Shown: positions 18,201 through 30,200 of the stretch, piece after piece
Position numbering within the stretch: position 1 is the first letter of the stretch
Layout of the letters: every line of letters begins with the position of its first letter
DNA from: Dimargaris cristalligena
Taxonomy: Eukaryota > Kickxellomycota > Dimargaritomycetes > Dimargaritales > Dimargaritaceae
Length of the DNA: 47,027 nucleotides
Direction of reading: 5' to 3'
Assembly: GCA_027576995.1 (NCBI GenBank)
Contig: JANBQC010000176.1
Coordinates: forward strand, 1 to 47,027
Translations under genes and position numbers: made by a program
Notes under the pieces: model-generated
What the model was told of the DNA's origin: nothing
The model's database searches: none
The model's input: the letters and a program-made list of their open reading frames with translations, nothing else

Positions 18201-19958
18201 AAACTCCTGGACAAGATTCGCCAAACCAACGTCCAAGAGGGCGAAGCCGGAGGTATCACCCAGCAGATTGGTGCCACTTACTTCCCCATGGACGCCATCA
18301 AGGCCAAGACCGCCCTGCTCAACAAGACCGGCAAGGTCGAATACAAAGTACCCGGGCTCTTGGTGATTGACACCCCTGGGCACGAATCGTTCACCAACCT
18401 GCGGTCGCGTGGTTCGTCGCTGTGTAACATCGCTATTTTGGTCGTCGATATTATGCACGGTCTGGAACCCCAGACTCTGGAATCCATCCGGTTGCTCCGC
18501 CAGCGTAAGACCCCCTTCATTGTCGCCTTGAACAAGATTGACCGTCTCTACGACTGGAAACCAGTGCCCAACAATCCCTTCCGCGACAGTCTGGCCCTGC
18601 AGAGCAAGTCCGTGCAGCGGGAATTCGAAACCCGCGTGGAACAGACGCTGGTGGCCTTTGCCGAACAGGGTCTCAACGCCTGTCTGTATTACAAGAATAA
18701 GAACTTGGGTAAATATGTGTCCTTGGTCCCGACTTCCGCCATCTCCGGCGAGGGTATCCCCGATCTCCTGTTGCTCCTCGTCAGTCTGACCCAGTCCCGT
18801 ATGACGGAGAAACTCATGTACCTGTCGGAACTCGAGTGTACCGTGCTGGAAGTGAAGGTCATTGAGGGCCTGGGTACTACCATCGATGTGGTGCTGTCCA
18901 ACGGTGTTCTTAACGAAGGCGACCGTATCGTTGTGTGCGGTCTCAACGGCCCCATCACTACCAACGTGCGGGCCCTACTTACCCCCCAGCCCATGCGCGA
19001 ACTCCGGGTGAAGTCGGCCTACGTGCACCACAAGACCATCAAGGCGGCCATGGGGGTGAAGATCTGTGCCCCCGATCTGGAGAAGGCCATCGCCGGTTCG
19101 CGACTCCTGGTGGTCGGTCCCGATGACGATGAAGAGGACCTGGAGGATTTGGTCATGGAGGACCTCGAGGCCATGATCAATTCCATCAAGAAGGTGGACC
19201 GCGGTGTGTACGTACAGGCCTCCACCCTGGGCTCCCTGGAAGCGCTCCTCGAATTTTTGCGCACTTCGGAAATCCCGGTCTCGGGTATCAACATTGGTCC
19301 GGTGCACAAGAAGGATGTGATGCGCGCCGCCACCATGTTGGACCGGGCCAAGGAGTACGCCGTCATGCTGTGCTTCGACGTCAAGGTGGACCGCGAGGTC
19401 ATGGAACTGGCCACCGACTTGGGGGTCAAAGTATTCACGGCTGAAATCATCTACCACTTGTTCGATCAATTCAAGGCCTACTCCGAAGCCATCACGGAAC
19501 AGAAGCGGAAGGACCAGGCCCCCCAGGCCGTCTTCCCCTGTGTGCTCAAGATGATCCCCGGGGCCGTGTTCAATAAGCGCGACCCCATCGTGATTGGCGT
19601 GGATGTCATTGAAGGCGCCTTGCGCACGGGCACCCCCGTCTGCGTGGTGGAAGAAGACCCCGAAACCAAAGAAACTCGTACCGTGTCCCTCGGTAAGGTC
19701 ACCAGTATCGAACAGAACCATAAGCCCCAGGAAATCGTCAAGAAGGGCCAGGCAGCCGGTGGCGTGGCCATTAAGATTGAACTGCCCGTGTACGAGTCGT
19801 CCAAAATGTACGGGCGGCACTTTACCGATAATCAAGAAATTTACTCCCTTATCACGCGAGGCTCCATCGATGTGCTCAAGGAGTCATTCCGTAAGGATGT
19901 GTCCAAGGATGAGTGGGCCCTGATTGTGCGCCTCAAGAAGGTCCTCAATATTGCCTAA
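15275..19958 (+). CDS. FUN12: Eukaryotic translation initiation factor 5B with in-frame intein
   Basis: eIF5B is the GTPase that joins the 60S subunit to the 48S complex and checks initiator tRNA; it is homologous to bacterial IF2. Three exons: 15275-15318, 15521-16238, 16512-19958. The introns (202 and 273 nt) have donors GTAAGT and GTAGGG and acceptors ACTAG and TCTAG, and all junctions keep frame. The precursor is 1402 residues; without the intein about 1046, close to yeast (1002). The N-terminus reads [15 protein letters not shown], then DNEFEDDQA, a conserved opening that supports exon 1. A long Lys/Glu-rich tail with [13 protein letters not shown] and Glu-Pro repeats follows. The GTPase shows G1 GHVDTGK-T split by the intein, the switch region [15 protein letters not shown]3 DTPGHESF, G4 NKID and SAISGEG. 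After these come domains II-IV, ending in KKVLNIA. It is convergent with the histidine kinase gene. Identification is secure. Confidence 0.97.
16311..16322. repeat. (CT)n microsatellite in eIF5B intron 2
   Basis: A short pure CT run lies inside the second intron, about 190 nt before the acceptor. No function is implied. Confidence 0.6.
17130..18197 (+). mobile_element. Intein inserted in the eIF5B P-loop (GHVDTGK / T)
   Basis: A 356-residue protein intron (precursor residues 461-816) begins with Cys directly after GHVDTGK and ends in His-Asn before Thr, the P-loop Thr that becomes the +1 splice nucleophile. Block A is [14 protein letters not shown] and block B is [11 protein letters not shown] with the conserved His. 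Block F is [14 protein letters not shown] and block G is TVTHN; these resemble fungal nuclear (PRP8-type) inteins. Between B and F lie roughly 220 residues, enough for a homing endonuclease, but no intact LAGLIDADG motif is seen. The relics look like [12 protein letters not shown] (near 17740-17775) and [12 protein letters not shown] (near 17902-17937), with the acidic residues gone. Codon use matches the host gene. The intein would have to splice before eIF5B can bind GTP. Confidence 0.93.
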
Positions 19959-21255
19959 ATTACCCAACCAAGGGGGAATTGCCCCCTCGTTGACCCCTTT
20001 TATTTCAGGGGAAGGGGGTTAACCACAGATACACAAATGTTGGAGGAGGCGTGGATTTCTTGTATATTCAGCCCATCGCTCCAATATGGATATGGAGGCG
20101 GAGAGAATATTGGACTTGGATCATTACAGTTAGTTCATGCTCACCTTACCTCACATCATGCGGATGGCCTACTACTACGAGTTTTATTTCAAGTTATATC
20201 CGTGTGATTTATCAGGCGTCTCTTATCGTCTATTTTCTCTTTCTTCCCATACTCTATACTTGCCCATTATTTTTTTGCTTGCTTTAAATGTTGAACACCG
20301 GGATTATCTTCGTCCATCCCGCAAAGTACCTTCAAAATTATATATATATATAAATATCCCCTTCTACATCTATTCGTGGTGGTCACGGCGAATCGTCCTC
20401 TTCGTCCGCTTTGATCCAACTCTATTAAGTAGGGCTAAGATAATAAGGTTGCTATGGTTGATGTTGGGTATGTAAAAAATCATAAAAACAATTGCCCATG
20501 TCGCTGAAAAAAGCATGCATAAGGATTTATTGTGGCAAGATCAGTTTAAGCAACAACAACCCAGCACGTAAATGAAGTATCTAGATTTCTTGGCTACATT
20601 AGTCCCAAAGACTTAATCCAAAAGTCTTGTTATGGTGTCTCTAATAAAGTAGCAACATTCAATCGTTCGATTCAAGAGATGATAAATGTTTTATCTAGTG
20701 ATATTTATAAAAATTAGACAAATACAATAGCAAAATACAAACTGATAACGATATAATTAAAATATAAATCGCAAAAAAATAAAAGACGAATCACCTGGGT
20801 AGGGTTAAGGGAAGCGATGCACAAAAAGGGATACACTTATATATATATAAAAAGGGCTGAAATTATTAATATATTGTACTAATTATGACAAACAAGCGAG
20901 ATAAATACAAAATAAATAAATAGGTTATTTCTATAGCAAGGCAGAGAGGGTTCGCTCAGCAGTCGGGTGTTGGCTATACGCCATAGGTAGCCAGGCCCGC
21001 GTTACATGCGGAGAAGGAGGGGGGTGTCTGAAGCCAAGGATTAGGAGGGATGTCCACAAAGGTTGAGGGGGTTAGGCGGGTAAGCAAGCTGCCGGCAATG
21101 CGAACAGAAGCAATCAGGGGAAAATAAAAGGAGCGGCATATGTTAATGTGCACACCCCCATAAATACATTACCAACCAAAAGACTGGCGAGGAAACGGGA
21201 AACTAGGTAGTGGAGAGGGAACCTAAGCTGTATTAAATTTCCCACTGCCTAGTTC
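19959..21255. other. Tail-to-tail intergenic eIF5B/histidine kinase
   Basis: This AT-rich region between convergent genes holds the eIF5B 3' UTR hairpins and (TA)n tracts near 20339-20352 and 20839-20848. It also has many A-rich polyadenylation-like runs (20700-20930). Frames at 20051-20475 on the plus strand are hydrophobic and AT-driven, with no domain. No gene was seen. Confidence 0.6.
19971..20023 (+). repeat. Two consecutive hairpins in the eIF5B 3' UTR
   Basis: Starting 13 nt after the stop codon, AGGGGG (19971-19976) can pair with CCCCCT (19982-19987) over a 5-nt loop. Then GTTGACCCC (19989-19997) can pair with GGGGTTAAC (20015-20023), with one G-T pair. They are consistent with an RNA structure in the 3' UTR; function unknown. 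Confidence 0.5.
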
Positions 21256-24200
21256 TCACAAACCTTTATAGTCATTTATGGGGCGTCGGAAATCCGAGGG
21301 TGGGCTAATGAACATATTAATGACGTTGTAGAGTCCCTCGACCGAAATCGGTTTCGTAATATATTCGTCCATATCGTTGGACAGGCACCGTTCGCGGTCC
21401 CCTATCATCGCATGGGCGGTCAAGGCAATAATCGGGATGCGGGGGCGATCGTGTTCCTTCTCCCATTGGCGGATATGTTGGGTGGCTTCGAACCCCCCCA
21501 TGACGGGCATTTGTACGTCCATAAGAACGATATCGAAATCCTCTTTTTGGACGATTTCGAACGCCAATTTACCGTTTTCCGCGATGGATACCTGCTGGTT
21601 CAGTTTACGGAGTATCCGTTCGGCGAGCGTACGGTTCACCTTGTTGTCCTCAACCAGTAGAATATTGAGGGATGGCAACCGCAGTTTCGAAGGGTCAATT
21701 TGCTTGGCGTTGGTTTCCAGGGCCGGAATAAGGGCATTCGCCACCGCGGAGCCCCGGTGGTACTGGTCAAAGTAGGAACTGACCCCATAGGTGGAAAGGG
21801 TACCAATGTCAAGAGCAGCCGGCTTGGGTTGGTAGTACACAATGGGTACGAAGCGCAGCGAGTCGCCGTCGCGCCGGGTGGCGCTGATCATATCCATGTC
21901 GGTCATGATAATTGCCCCAATGGGCCAGTCATCTTTATTCTGCTGACTGTTTACCCGCATCAATTCGCTTAGGGTGGACACTTGTTCAGCCTGGAGGTTA
22001 AACGACCGAATGTGATCCGCAATCTGGGCCATCTCGGGCCGGTTGCCGTTATCGACGATGAGAACCTTGCAATCCGAATAGCTCTGGAGCTTGGTACGGT
22101 CAAAGTCGTCTTCGGGACACAGCGTGAGCTCGGCCTTGAAATAGAACCGACTACCTACGCCCGGTTTGCTCGTGACCCACATTTTACCGTGCATCATCAT
22201 GGCCAGCTGCCGTGAGATGGACAGCCCTAAGCCGGTACCCCCGAACTTACGGGTCGTGGACCCGTCGGCCTGGCTAAAAGTATCGAAGATAATATCCAAT
22301 TTGTCTTCGTCAATGCCAATACCCGTATCCTGCACCCGGAACTCGAGGAGAACCGTGCTACCCTTGCGACGCAGGTACTTGGCACGCAGGGTGATCTGGC
22401 CACTGGGGGTAAATTTAATGGCGTTACCGATCAGGTTGGTGATAATCTGGCGTAGACGAACCGTGTCACCGATGAGCAGGTCTGGAATACGCTTGTCGAA
22501 CTTGTAGAGCATACGCAGTTTATGTTCCTTGGCCTTGTTGGCCAGGGTACGCAGAACGCCGTACACCACGTTTCGAATGGACATTTGCGTTTCGTTAAGT
22601 ACCATGCGCCCGGCCTCGATCTTCGAAATATCCAGGATATCATCAATAATACCGAGTAGAGACTTGGCCAGTACATTGACGTTGATGAGGTTGTCGCGCA
22701 TTTCACGGGACAGTTTCATTTCTAGGGTGACCTCGGTTAGCCCAATGATACCACTCATGGGAGTACGAATTTCGTGCGACATGTTGGCCAAAAACTCGGA
22801 CTTGGCGCGATTGGCCAATTCGGCGTATTCCTTGGCTGCCTTGTTGCGATTAAAACTATCGCGCAGGCTCCGGGCCATCTCATTGATCTTGGTCTTGAGC
22901 GAATTCATTTCGCCGGAGGCCTCGATGGTAATAAACTGCTCGCTTTCGTTGCTCTCTTCGCCGGAGGCCGAAATGGTGTAAAAGGCACGCACCTGGGTGG
23001 TCAAATTGGAAGCCATGGTATTGACGTTGTTGGTAATTTCGTGCCATACTCCCTCAGCTCCCTCGACGTTAGCCTGCACGCCTAGGCGGCCATCGATACC
23101 GACATCCCGAGCCACGCCACTGACCTCGGACGCGAACGTTGAGAGCTGGCTAACCATTCGGTTAATGGTGCCCTTCAAGTCGAGCAGCTCACCTTCGACA
23201 CTCACAGTAACCTTCTGGGCCAGGTCACCGGAGGCCACCGCCTTGCAAACCCGGGCGATGTCACGGAGCTGGTTCGTGAGATTACGGGCCAGGCCATTGA
23301 CACTCTCGGTTAGGTCCTTCCAGGAACCGGCCACGCCGTCGACCTTCGCTTCACCACCGAGTTTACCGTCGGTACCGACCTCCCGGGATACACGAATGAC
23401 CTCGGTAGCGAAGGTTTGGAGTTGCATGACCATTTGATTGATGGTTTCCTTAAGTTCCAGAATCTCGCCCGATGAATTGACGTTGACGATCTGCGTCAAG
23501 TCGCCCGACGCGACCGCTTTGCACACGGAGGCAATATCACGCACCTGGGAGGTTAAATTGGACGCCATCATGTTGACATTATCGGTTAGGTCCTTCCACG
23601 TGCCATCGACGCCGTCTACCTTGGCCTGACCGCCCAATTTACCTTCGGTACCCACCTCACGAGCGACTCGAGTCACCTCCAAGGCGAAGGTCTGGAGCTG
23701 GGCCACCATGATGTTGATGGTGTCCTTTAGATCGAGCATTTCACCCTGAACGTCCACAGTGACCATCTTACTCATGTCACCTTGGGCAACGGCCTTACAC
23801 ACGGACGCGATGTCACGCACTTGGTTGGTCAGATTGCGTGCCATTCCATTGACATTGTCGGTCAGCTCCTTCCAGATTCCGTCGACATCAGCGACGGTCG
23901 CTTGACCGCCTAATCGACCTTCGGTACCCACTTCTCGAGCTACACGCGTGACTTCGGAGGCGAACGTCTGCAACTGATCGACCATGGTATTCATCGTAGT
24001 CTTGAGGTCGAGCAGTTCGCCACTCACAGTCACTGTGATTTTCTGAGTCAAATCACCCTTGGCTACCGCTTTGCAGACGAAGGCAATGTCGCGGACCTGG
24101 TCGGTAAGATTGGAGGCCATGATATTCACGTTGTTGGTTAGCTCGCGCCAGATACCGTCGACGTCTTCGACCGTGGCCTGCCCACCCAGTCTACCTTCGG

Positions 24201-27200
24201 TACCGACCTCGCGCGCGACCCTGGTTACTTCCGTGGCAAACGTTCGTAGTTTATCCACCATGGAATTGACCGTCATTTTGAGCTCATTGAGTTCGCCCTT
24301 GACATCGACGACAATCTTTTGGGTCATGTCACCCTTAGCGACAGCTTTCGTGACAGCGGCGATGGATCGCACTTGGGTGGTAAGATTGGACGCCATGGTG
24401 TTCACATTGTCGGTGAGTTCTTTCCACACCCCGTCAACACCAATGACATTCGCCTGGCCCCCGAGTTTACCTTGCATGCCGACCTCGAGGGCGACTTTGG
24501 TGACCTCTAGCGCAAAGTTGCGAAGCTGGGACACCATCCCGTTGATAGTGTCTTTGAGATCAAGCATTTCTCCCTGCACGTCAACGGTCACAAAGCTTTC
24601 AAGGTTACCGCGGGCCACGGCCTTACAGACAAACGTAATATCGCGCACCTGATTGGTAAGATTCTGGGCCATGCCGTTGACATTATCGGTGAGCTCCTTC
24701 CATGTCCCGTCCACATCTGCAACCGTCGCTTGCCCTCCCAATTGGCCCTCCGTACCGACCTCGCGGGCGACTCGGGTTACCTCGGACGCAAACGTTTGTA
24801 GCTGATCCACCATGGTATTCATCGTGGTTTTTAGATCGGCTAGCTCCCCGCTGGCGGTGACCTTGATTTTCTGGTTCAGGTCACCTCGGGCAACGGCGGT
24901 ACATACTCGGGCGATATCTCGTACCTGGGAAGTGAGATTTAGAGCCATCATATTGACGCTCTCGGTCAGGTCTTTCCAGATACCGTCTACGTCGGCCACG
25001 GTGGCCTGGCCGCCTAGACGACCCTCCGTACCGACCTCCCGAGCCACTCGAGTCACCTCCGATGCGAACGTTGACAGCTGGTCCACCATAGTATTCATCG
25101 TAGTCTTAAGATCGTCGAGTTCACCGCGGGCCGTGACCTTAATTTTCTGCTTGAGGTCACCGCGAGCCACAGCGGTACAGACGGAGGCGATATCGCGAAC
25201 CTGATCAGTAAGATTCGAAGCCATCATGTTGACATTGTCGGTAAGATCCTTCCACGTACCATCAACACCAATGACGGTGGCTTGGCCGCCGAGCTGGCCC
25301 TCCGTACCGACCTCGCGGGCGACACGGGTAACCTCAGAAGCAAAAGTGGAAAGTTGATCAACCATGGTGTTGATAGTGACCTTCATTTCGTCGAGTTCGC
25401 CCCGGGCGGTGACCTTGATCTTTTGTTTGAGGTCACCGCGGGCCACAGCTGTACAGACGGAAGCGATGTCTCGAACCTGATCCGTCAAATTGGCTGCCAT
25501 CATGTTCACGTTATCAGTGAGGTCCTTCCAAGTCCCGTCGACGCCATCGACCGTAGCCTGCCCACCGAGGATTCCTTCAGTACCAACCTCGCGGGCTACA
25601 CGCGTGACCTCAGAGGCGAACGTTTGCAACTGATCCACCATGGTATTAATAGTGACTTTCATATCATCGAGTTCGCCTCGCGCTGTAACCTTGATTTTCT
25701 GCTTGAGGTCGCCGCGAGCCACAGCCGTACAGACGGAGGCGATGTCTCGAACTTGATCGGTAAGATTCGAAGCCATCATATTGACATTGTCGGTCAGATC
25801 CTTCCAAGTTCCGTCCACGTCTTCGACCGTCGCCTGACCACCGAGTTGGCCTTCGGTACCAACTTCACGAGCAACTCGAGTCACTTCGGAAGCGAACGTC
25901 GATAATTGGTCCACCATGGTATTGATGGTGACCTTCATATCGTCGAGTTCACCTCGTGCTGTAACCTTGATCTTTTGTTTCAAGTCACCACGAGCTACTG
26001 CCGTACACACGGAAGCAATGTCTCGAACCTGGTCCGTCAAATTGGATGCCATCATGTTGACGTTATCGGTGAGATCCTTCCAAGTTCCGTCGACGCCGTC
26101 GACCGTCGCCTGACCGCCGAGAATGCCTTCAGTACCCACTTCGCGGGCTACACGAGTTACTTCGGAAGCGAACGTCTGTAACTGGTCCACCATAGTGTTG
26201 ATGGTCGTTTTGAGATCCTGCAGTTCCCCGCTGGCGGTCACCTTAATTTGCTGGTTAAGGTCACCCTTGGCGACAGCCTTGCACACTCGGGCAATGTCTC
26301 GCACTTGGTCCGTTAGATTGAGAGCCATCATGTTGACATTATCGGTAAGATCTTTCCAAGTGCCATCGACACCAACAACGGTGGCTTGACCGCCAAGACG
26401 ACCCTCAGTTCCAACTTCGCGGGCAACACGTGTGACCTCGGAGGCAAATGTAGACAGCTGGGCCACCATGGTGTTAATGGTGTACTTCATTTCCTCTAAC
26501 TCGCCATGGGCGGTGACCTTGATCTGCTGGTTTAAGTCGCCCTGAGCCACCGCCTTACAAACACGCGCAATATCTCGTACTTGATCAGTAAGATTAGAAG
26601 CCATGATGTTGACGTTATCGGTGAGATCTTTCCAGGTGCCATCTACCCCGTCGACGTGAGCTTGGCCTCCTAATTTACCCTTGGTTCCGACCTCACGGGC
26701 GACTCGAGTTACTTCAAGGGCGAAGGTAGATAACTGGTCCACCATGGTATTGATGGTATCTTTGAGCTCGAGCAGTTCACCACTGACTGTGACCATGACT
26801 TTCTGAGTGAGATTGCCACTGGCCACCGCCGTACACACCCTAGCAATATCTCGCACCTGGTCCGTAAGATTGAGAGCCATCATGTTGACATTATCAGTCA
26901 GGTCTTTCCACGTACCATCGACACCTACGACGGTAGCTTGACCACCTAATTGGCCCTCGGTTCCGACTTCTCGGGCGACACGGGTGACTTCGGAAGCAAA
27001 GGTTTGCAGCTGGTCTACCATGATATTCATGGTCGTCTTGAGATCGGCGAGCTCACCGCTGGCTGTCACCTTGATCTTCTGGTTAAGGTCGCCGCGGGCA
27101 ACGGCGGTACATACACGGGCAATGTCACGAACCTGCGATGTAAGGTTCAACGCCATCATGTTGACGTTGTCGGTAAGATCCTTCCACGTTCCATCCACGT

Positions 27201-30200
27201 CCTCGACCGTCGCTTGGCCTCCCAGCCGGCCTTCAGTACCGACCTCACGAGCCACTCGAGTAACTTCGGAGGCAAACGTGGATAATTGATCGACCATGGT
27301 ATTGATGGTGACCTTCATGTCATCGAGCTCACCCCGGGCGGTAACTTTAATCTTCTGATTCAAATCGCCACGGGCCACGGCGGTACATACCGAAGCGATG
27401 TCACGGACTTGATCGGTTAGATTGGCGGCCATCATGTTCACGTTATCGGTGAGGTCCTTCCAAGTTCCATCGACGCCATCGACCGTCGCCTGACCGCCGA
27501 GAATGCCTTCAGTACCCACTTCGCGAGCTACACGAGTTACTTCGGACGCGAATGTTTGCAACTGATCCACCATGGTATTAATAGTGACCTTCATCTCGTC
27601 GAGTTCACCTCGGGCAGTAACCTTGATCTTCTGCTTGAGGTCACCGCGGGCCACGGCCGTACATACCGAAGCGATGTCTCGAACTTGGTCGGTAAGGTTA
27701 GAGGCCATCATGTTCACGTTATCGGTGAGGTCCTTCCAAGTACCGTCGACGCCATCGACCGTCGCCTGCCCACCGAGGATACCTTCAGTGCCCACCTCGC
27801 GGGCTACACGAGTGACCTCAGAGGCAAAAGTCTGAAGCTGGTCTACCATGGTATTAATGGTAACCTTCATTTCGTCGAGTTCGCCCCTGGCAGTGACCTT
27901 AATTTTTTGTTTCAAATCGCCGCGAGCCACGGCCGTACAAACTGAAGCAATATCACGGACCTGGTCAGTAAGGTTGGAGGCCATCATGTTGACGTTGTCG
28001 GTAAGATCTTTCCAGGTTCCGTCCACGTCTTCGACTGTGGCCTGGCCGCCGAGCTGGCCCTCCGTACCGACTTCTCTGGCAACTCGAGTCACTTCGGAAG
28101 CAAACGTGGAAAGCTGATCGACCATAGTGTTGATAGTGACCTTCATATCGTCGAGTTCACCTCGCGCTGTAACCTTAATTTTTTGTTTGAGATCACCCCG
28201 GGCCACGGCAGTACAGACAGACGCGATGTCACGGACCTGGTCAGTAAGGTTGGAGGCCATCATATTGACATTGTCCGTAAGATCTTTCCAAGTACCATCG
28301 ACACCGTCAACCGTCGCCTGGCCACCGAGAATGCCTTCGGTACCCACTTCGCGGGCTACACGCGTTACTTCGGAAGCGAAAGTTTGCAATTGATCCACCA
28401 TGGTGTTGATAGTAACCTTCATTTCGTCGAGCTCGCCCCGGGCAGTAACCTTGATCTTTTGTTTCAGATCACCGCGAGCCACGGCAGTACAAACGGAGGC
28501 GATGTCACGAACCTGATCGGTCAGGTTCGAGGCCATCATGTTGACATTGTCGGTAAGGTCCTTCCAGGTTCCATCCACGTCTTCGACCGTCGCTTGGCCA
28601 CCGAGCTGGCCTTCTGTGCCGACCTCGCGGGCAACTCGAGTGACTTCCGAGGCAAAGGTAGAAAGTTGGTCGACCATGGTATTGATCGTGACTTTCATAT
28701 CGTCGAGTTCACCTCGCGCTGTAACCTTAATTTTTTGTTTGAGGTCACCCCGGGCCACGGCGGTACAGACGGACGCGATATCTCGAACCTGGTCAGTAAG
28801 GTTGGAGGCCATCATGTTGACATTGTCCGTAAGATCTTTCCAGGTGCCGCCGACCCCATCGACTGTCGCCTGGCCGCCCAGCTGACCTTCTGTGCCGACT
28901 TCACGGGCAACTCGAGTAACTTCAGAAGCAAACGTGGATAGCTGGTCTACCATGGTGTTGATCGTAACCTTCATCTCATGGAGCTCACCCCGGGCAGTGA
29001 CGTTAATCTTTTGTTTTAAGTCACCACGGGCTACAGCTGTACATACCGAAGCAATGTCTCGAACTTGGTCGGTAAGGTTGGAAGCCATCATGTTAACGTT
29101 ATCGGTCAGGTCCTTCCAGGTGCCGTCCACATCTTCTACTGTCGCCTGGCCGCCAAGCTGGCCCTCCGTACCGACCTCGCGGGCAACTCGGGTGACTTCG
29201 GAGGCAAACGTAGAAAGCTGATCGACCATAGTATTGATGGTAACCTTCATATCATCGAGCTCACCACGGGCAGTGACCTTGATCTTCTGTTTGAGATCAC
29301 CGCGGGCAACCGCGGTACACACAGAGGCGATGTCTCGAACCTGATCGGTAAGATTCGAGGCCATCATGTTGACATTGTCGGTAAGGTCCTTCCAGGTGCC
29401 GTCAACGTCTTCAACTGTCGCCTGGCCACCAAGCTGGCCCTCCGTACCGACTTCGCGAGCCACTCGAGTTACTTCAGAGGCAAACGTGGAAAGCTGATCG
29501 ACCATGGTGTTGATAGTGACCTTCATATCATCGAGCTCGCCTCGGGTAGTGACCTTAATTTTTTGCTTCAAGTCACCCCGGGCCACGGCAGTGCACACGG
29601 AAGCGATGTCTCGGACTTGATCGGTTAGATTGGCAGCCATCATGTTCACATTATCGGTGAGATCCTTCCAAGTGCCGTCGACGCCGTCAACCGTCGCCTG
29701 CCCACCGAGGATACCTTCAGTGCCCACCTCGCGGGCTACACGAGTGACCTCAGAGGCAAAGGTCTGAAGCTGGTCTACCATGGTATTTATAGTGACCTTC
29801 ATTTCATCGAGTTCGCCCCTGGCAGTGACCTTAATTTTCTGCTTCAAATCGCCGCGAGCCACGGCCGTACAAACTGAAGCAATATCACGGACCTGGTCAG
29901 TCAGATTTGAAGCCATCATATTGACATTGTCGGTTAGATCCTTCCAGGTTCCGTCCACATCTTCAACTGTCGCTTGACCACCGAGCTGGCCTTCTGTACC
30001 GACTTCGCGGGCAACTCGAGTGACTTCCGAGGCAAAGGTAGAAAGTTGGTCGACCATGGTATTGATAGTGACTTTCATATCGTCTAGTTCACCACGGGCA
30101 GTAACCTTGATCTTTTGTTTGAGGTCACCGCGGGCCACGGCCGTACATACCGAAGCGATGTCACGGACCTGGTCAGTCAGGTTGGAGGCCATCATGTTCA

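Noticed and set aside
17424..18458. Minus-strand 344-codon ORF over the intein
   Set aside because: Antisense to the eIF5B intein and GTPase; no recognisable domain, and the sense reading is decisive.
20051..20475. Hydrophobic plus-strand ORFs after eIF5B, suggestive of a membrane protein
   Set aside because: Hydrophobicity follows from T-rich sequence; no conserved motif, overlapping frames and an unlikely position in a 3' flank.
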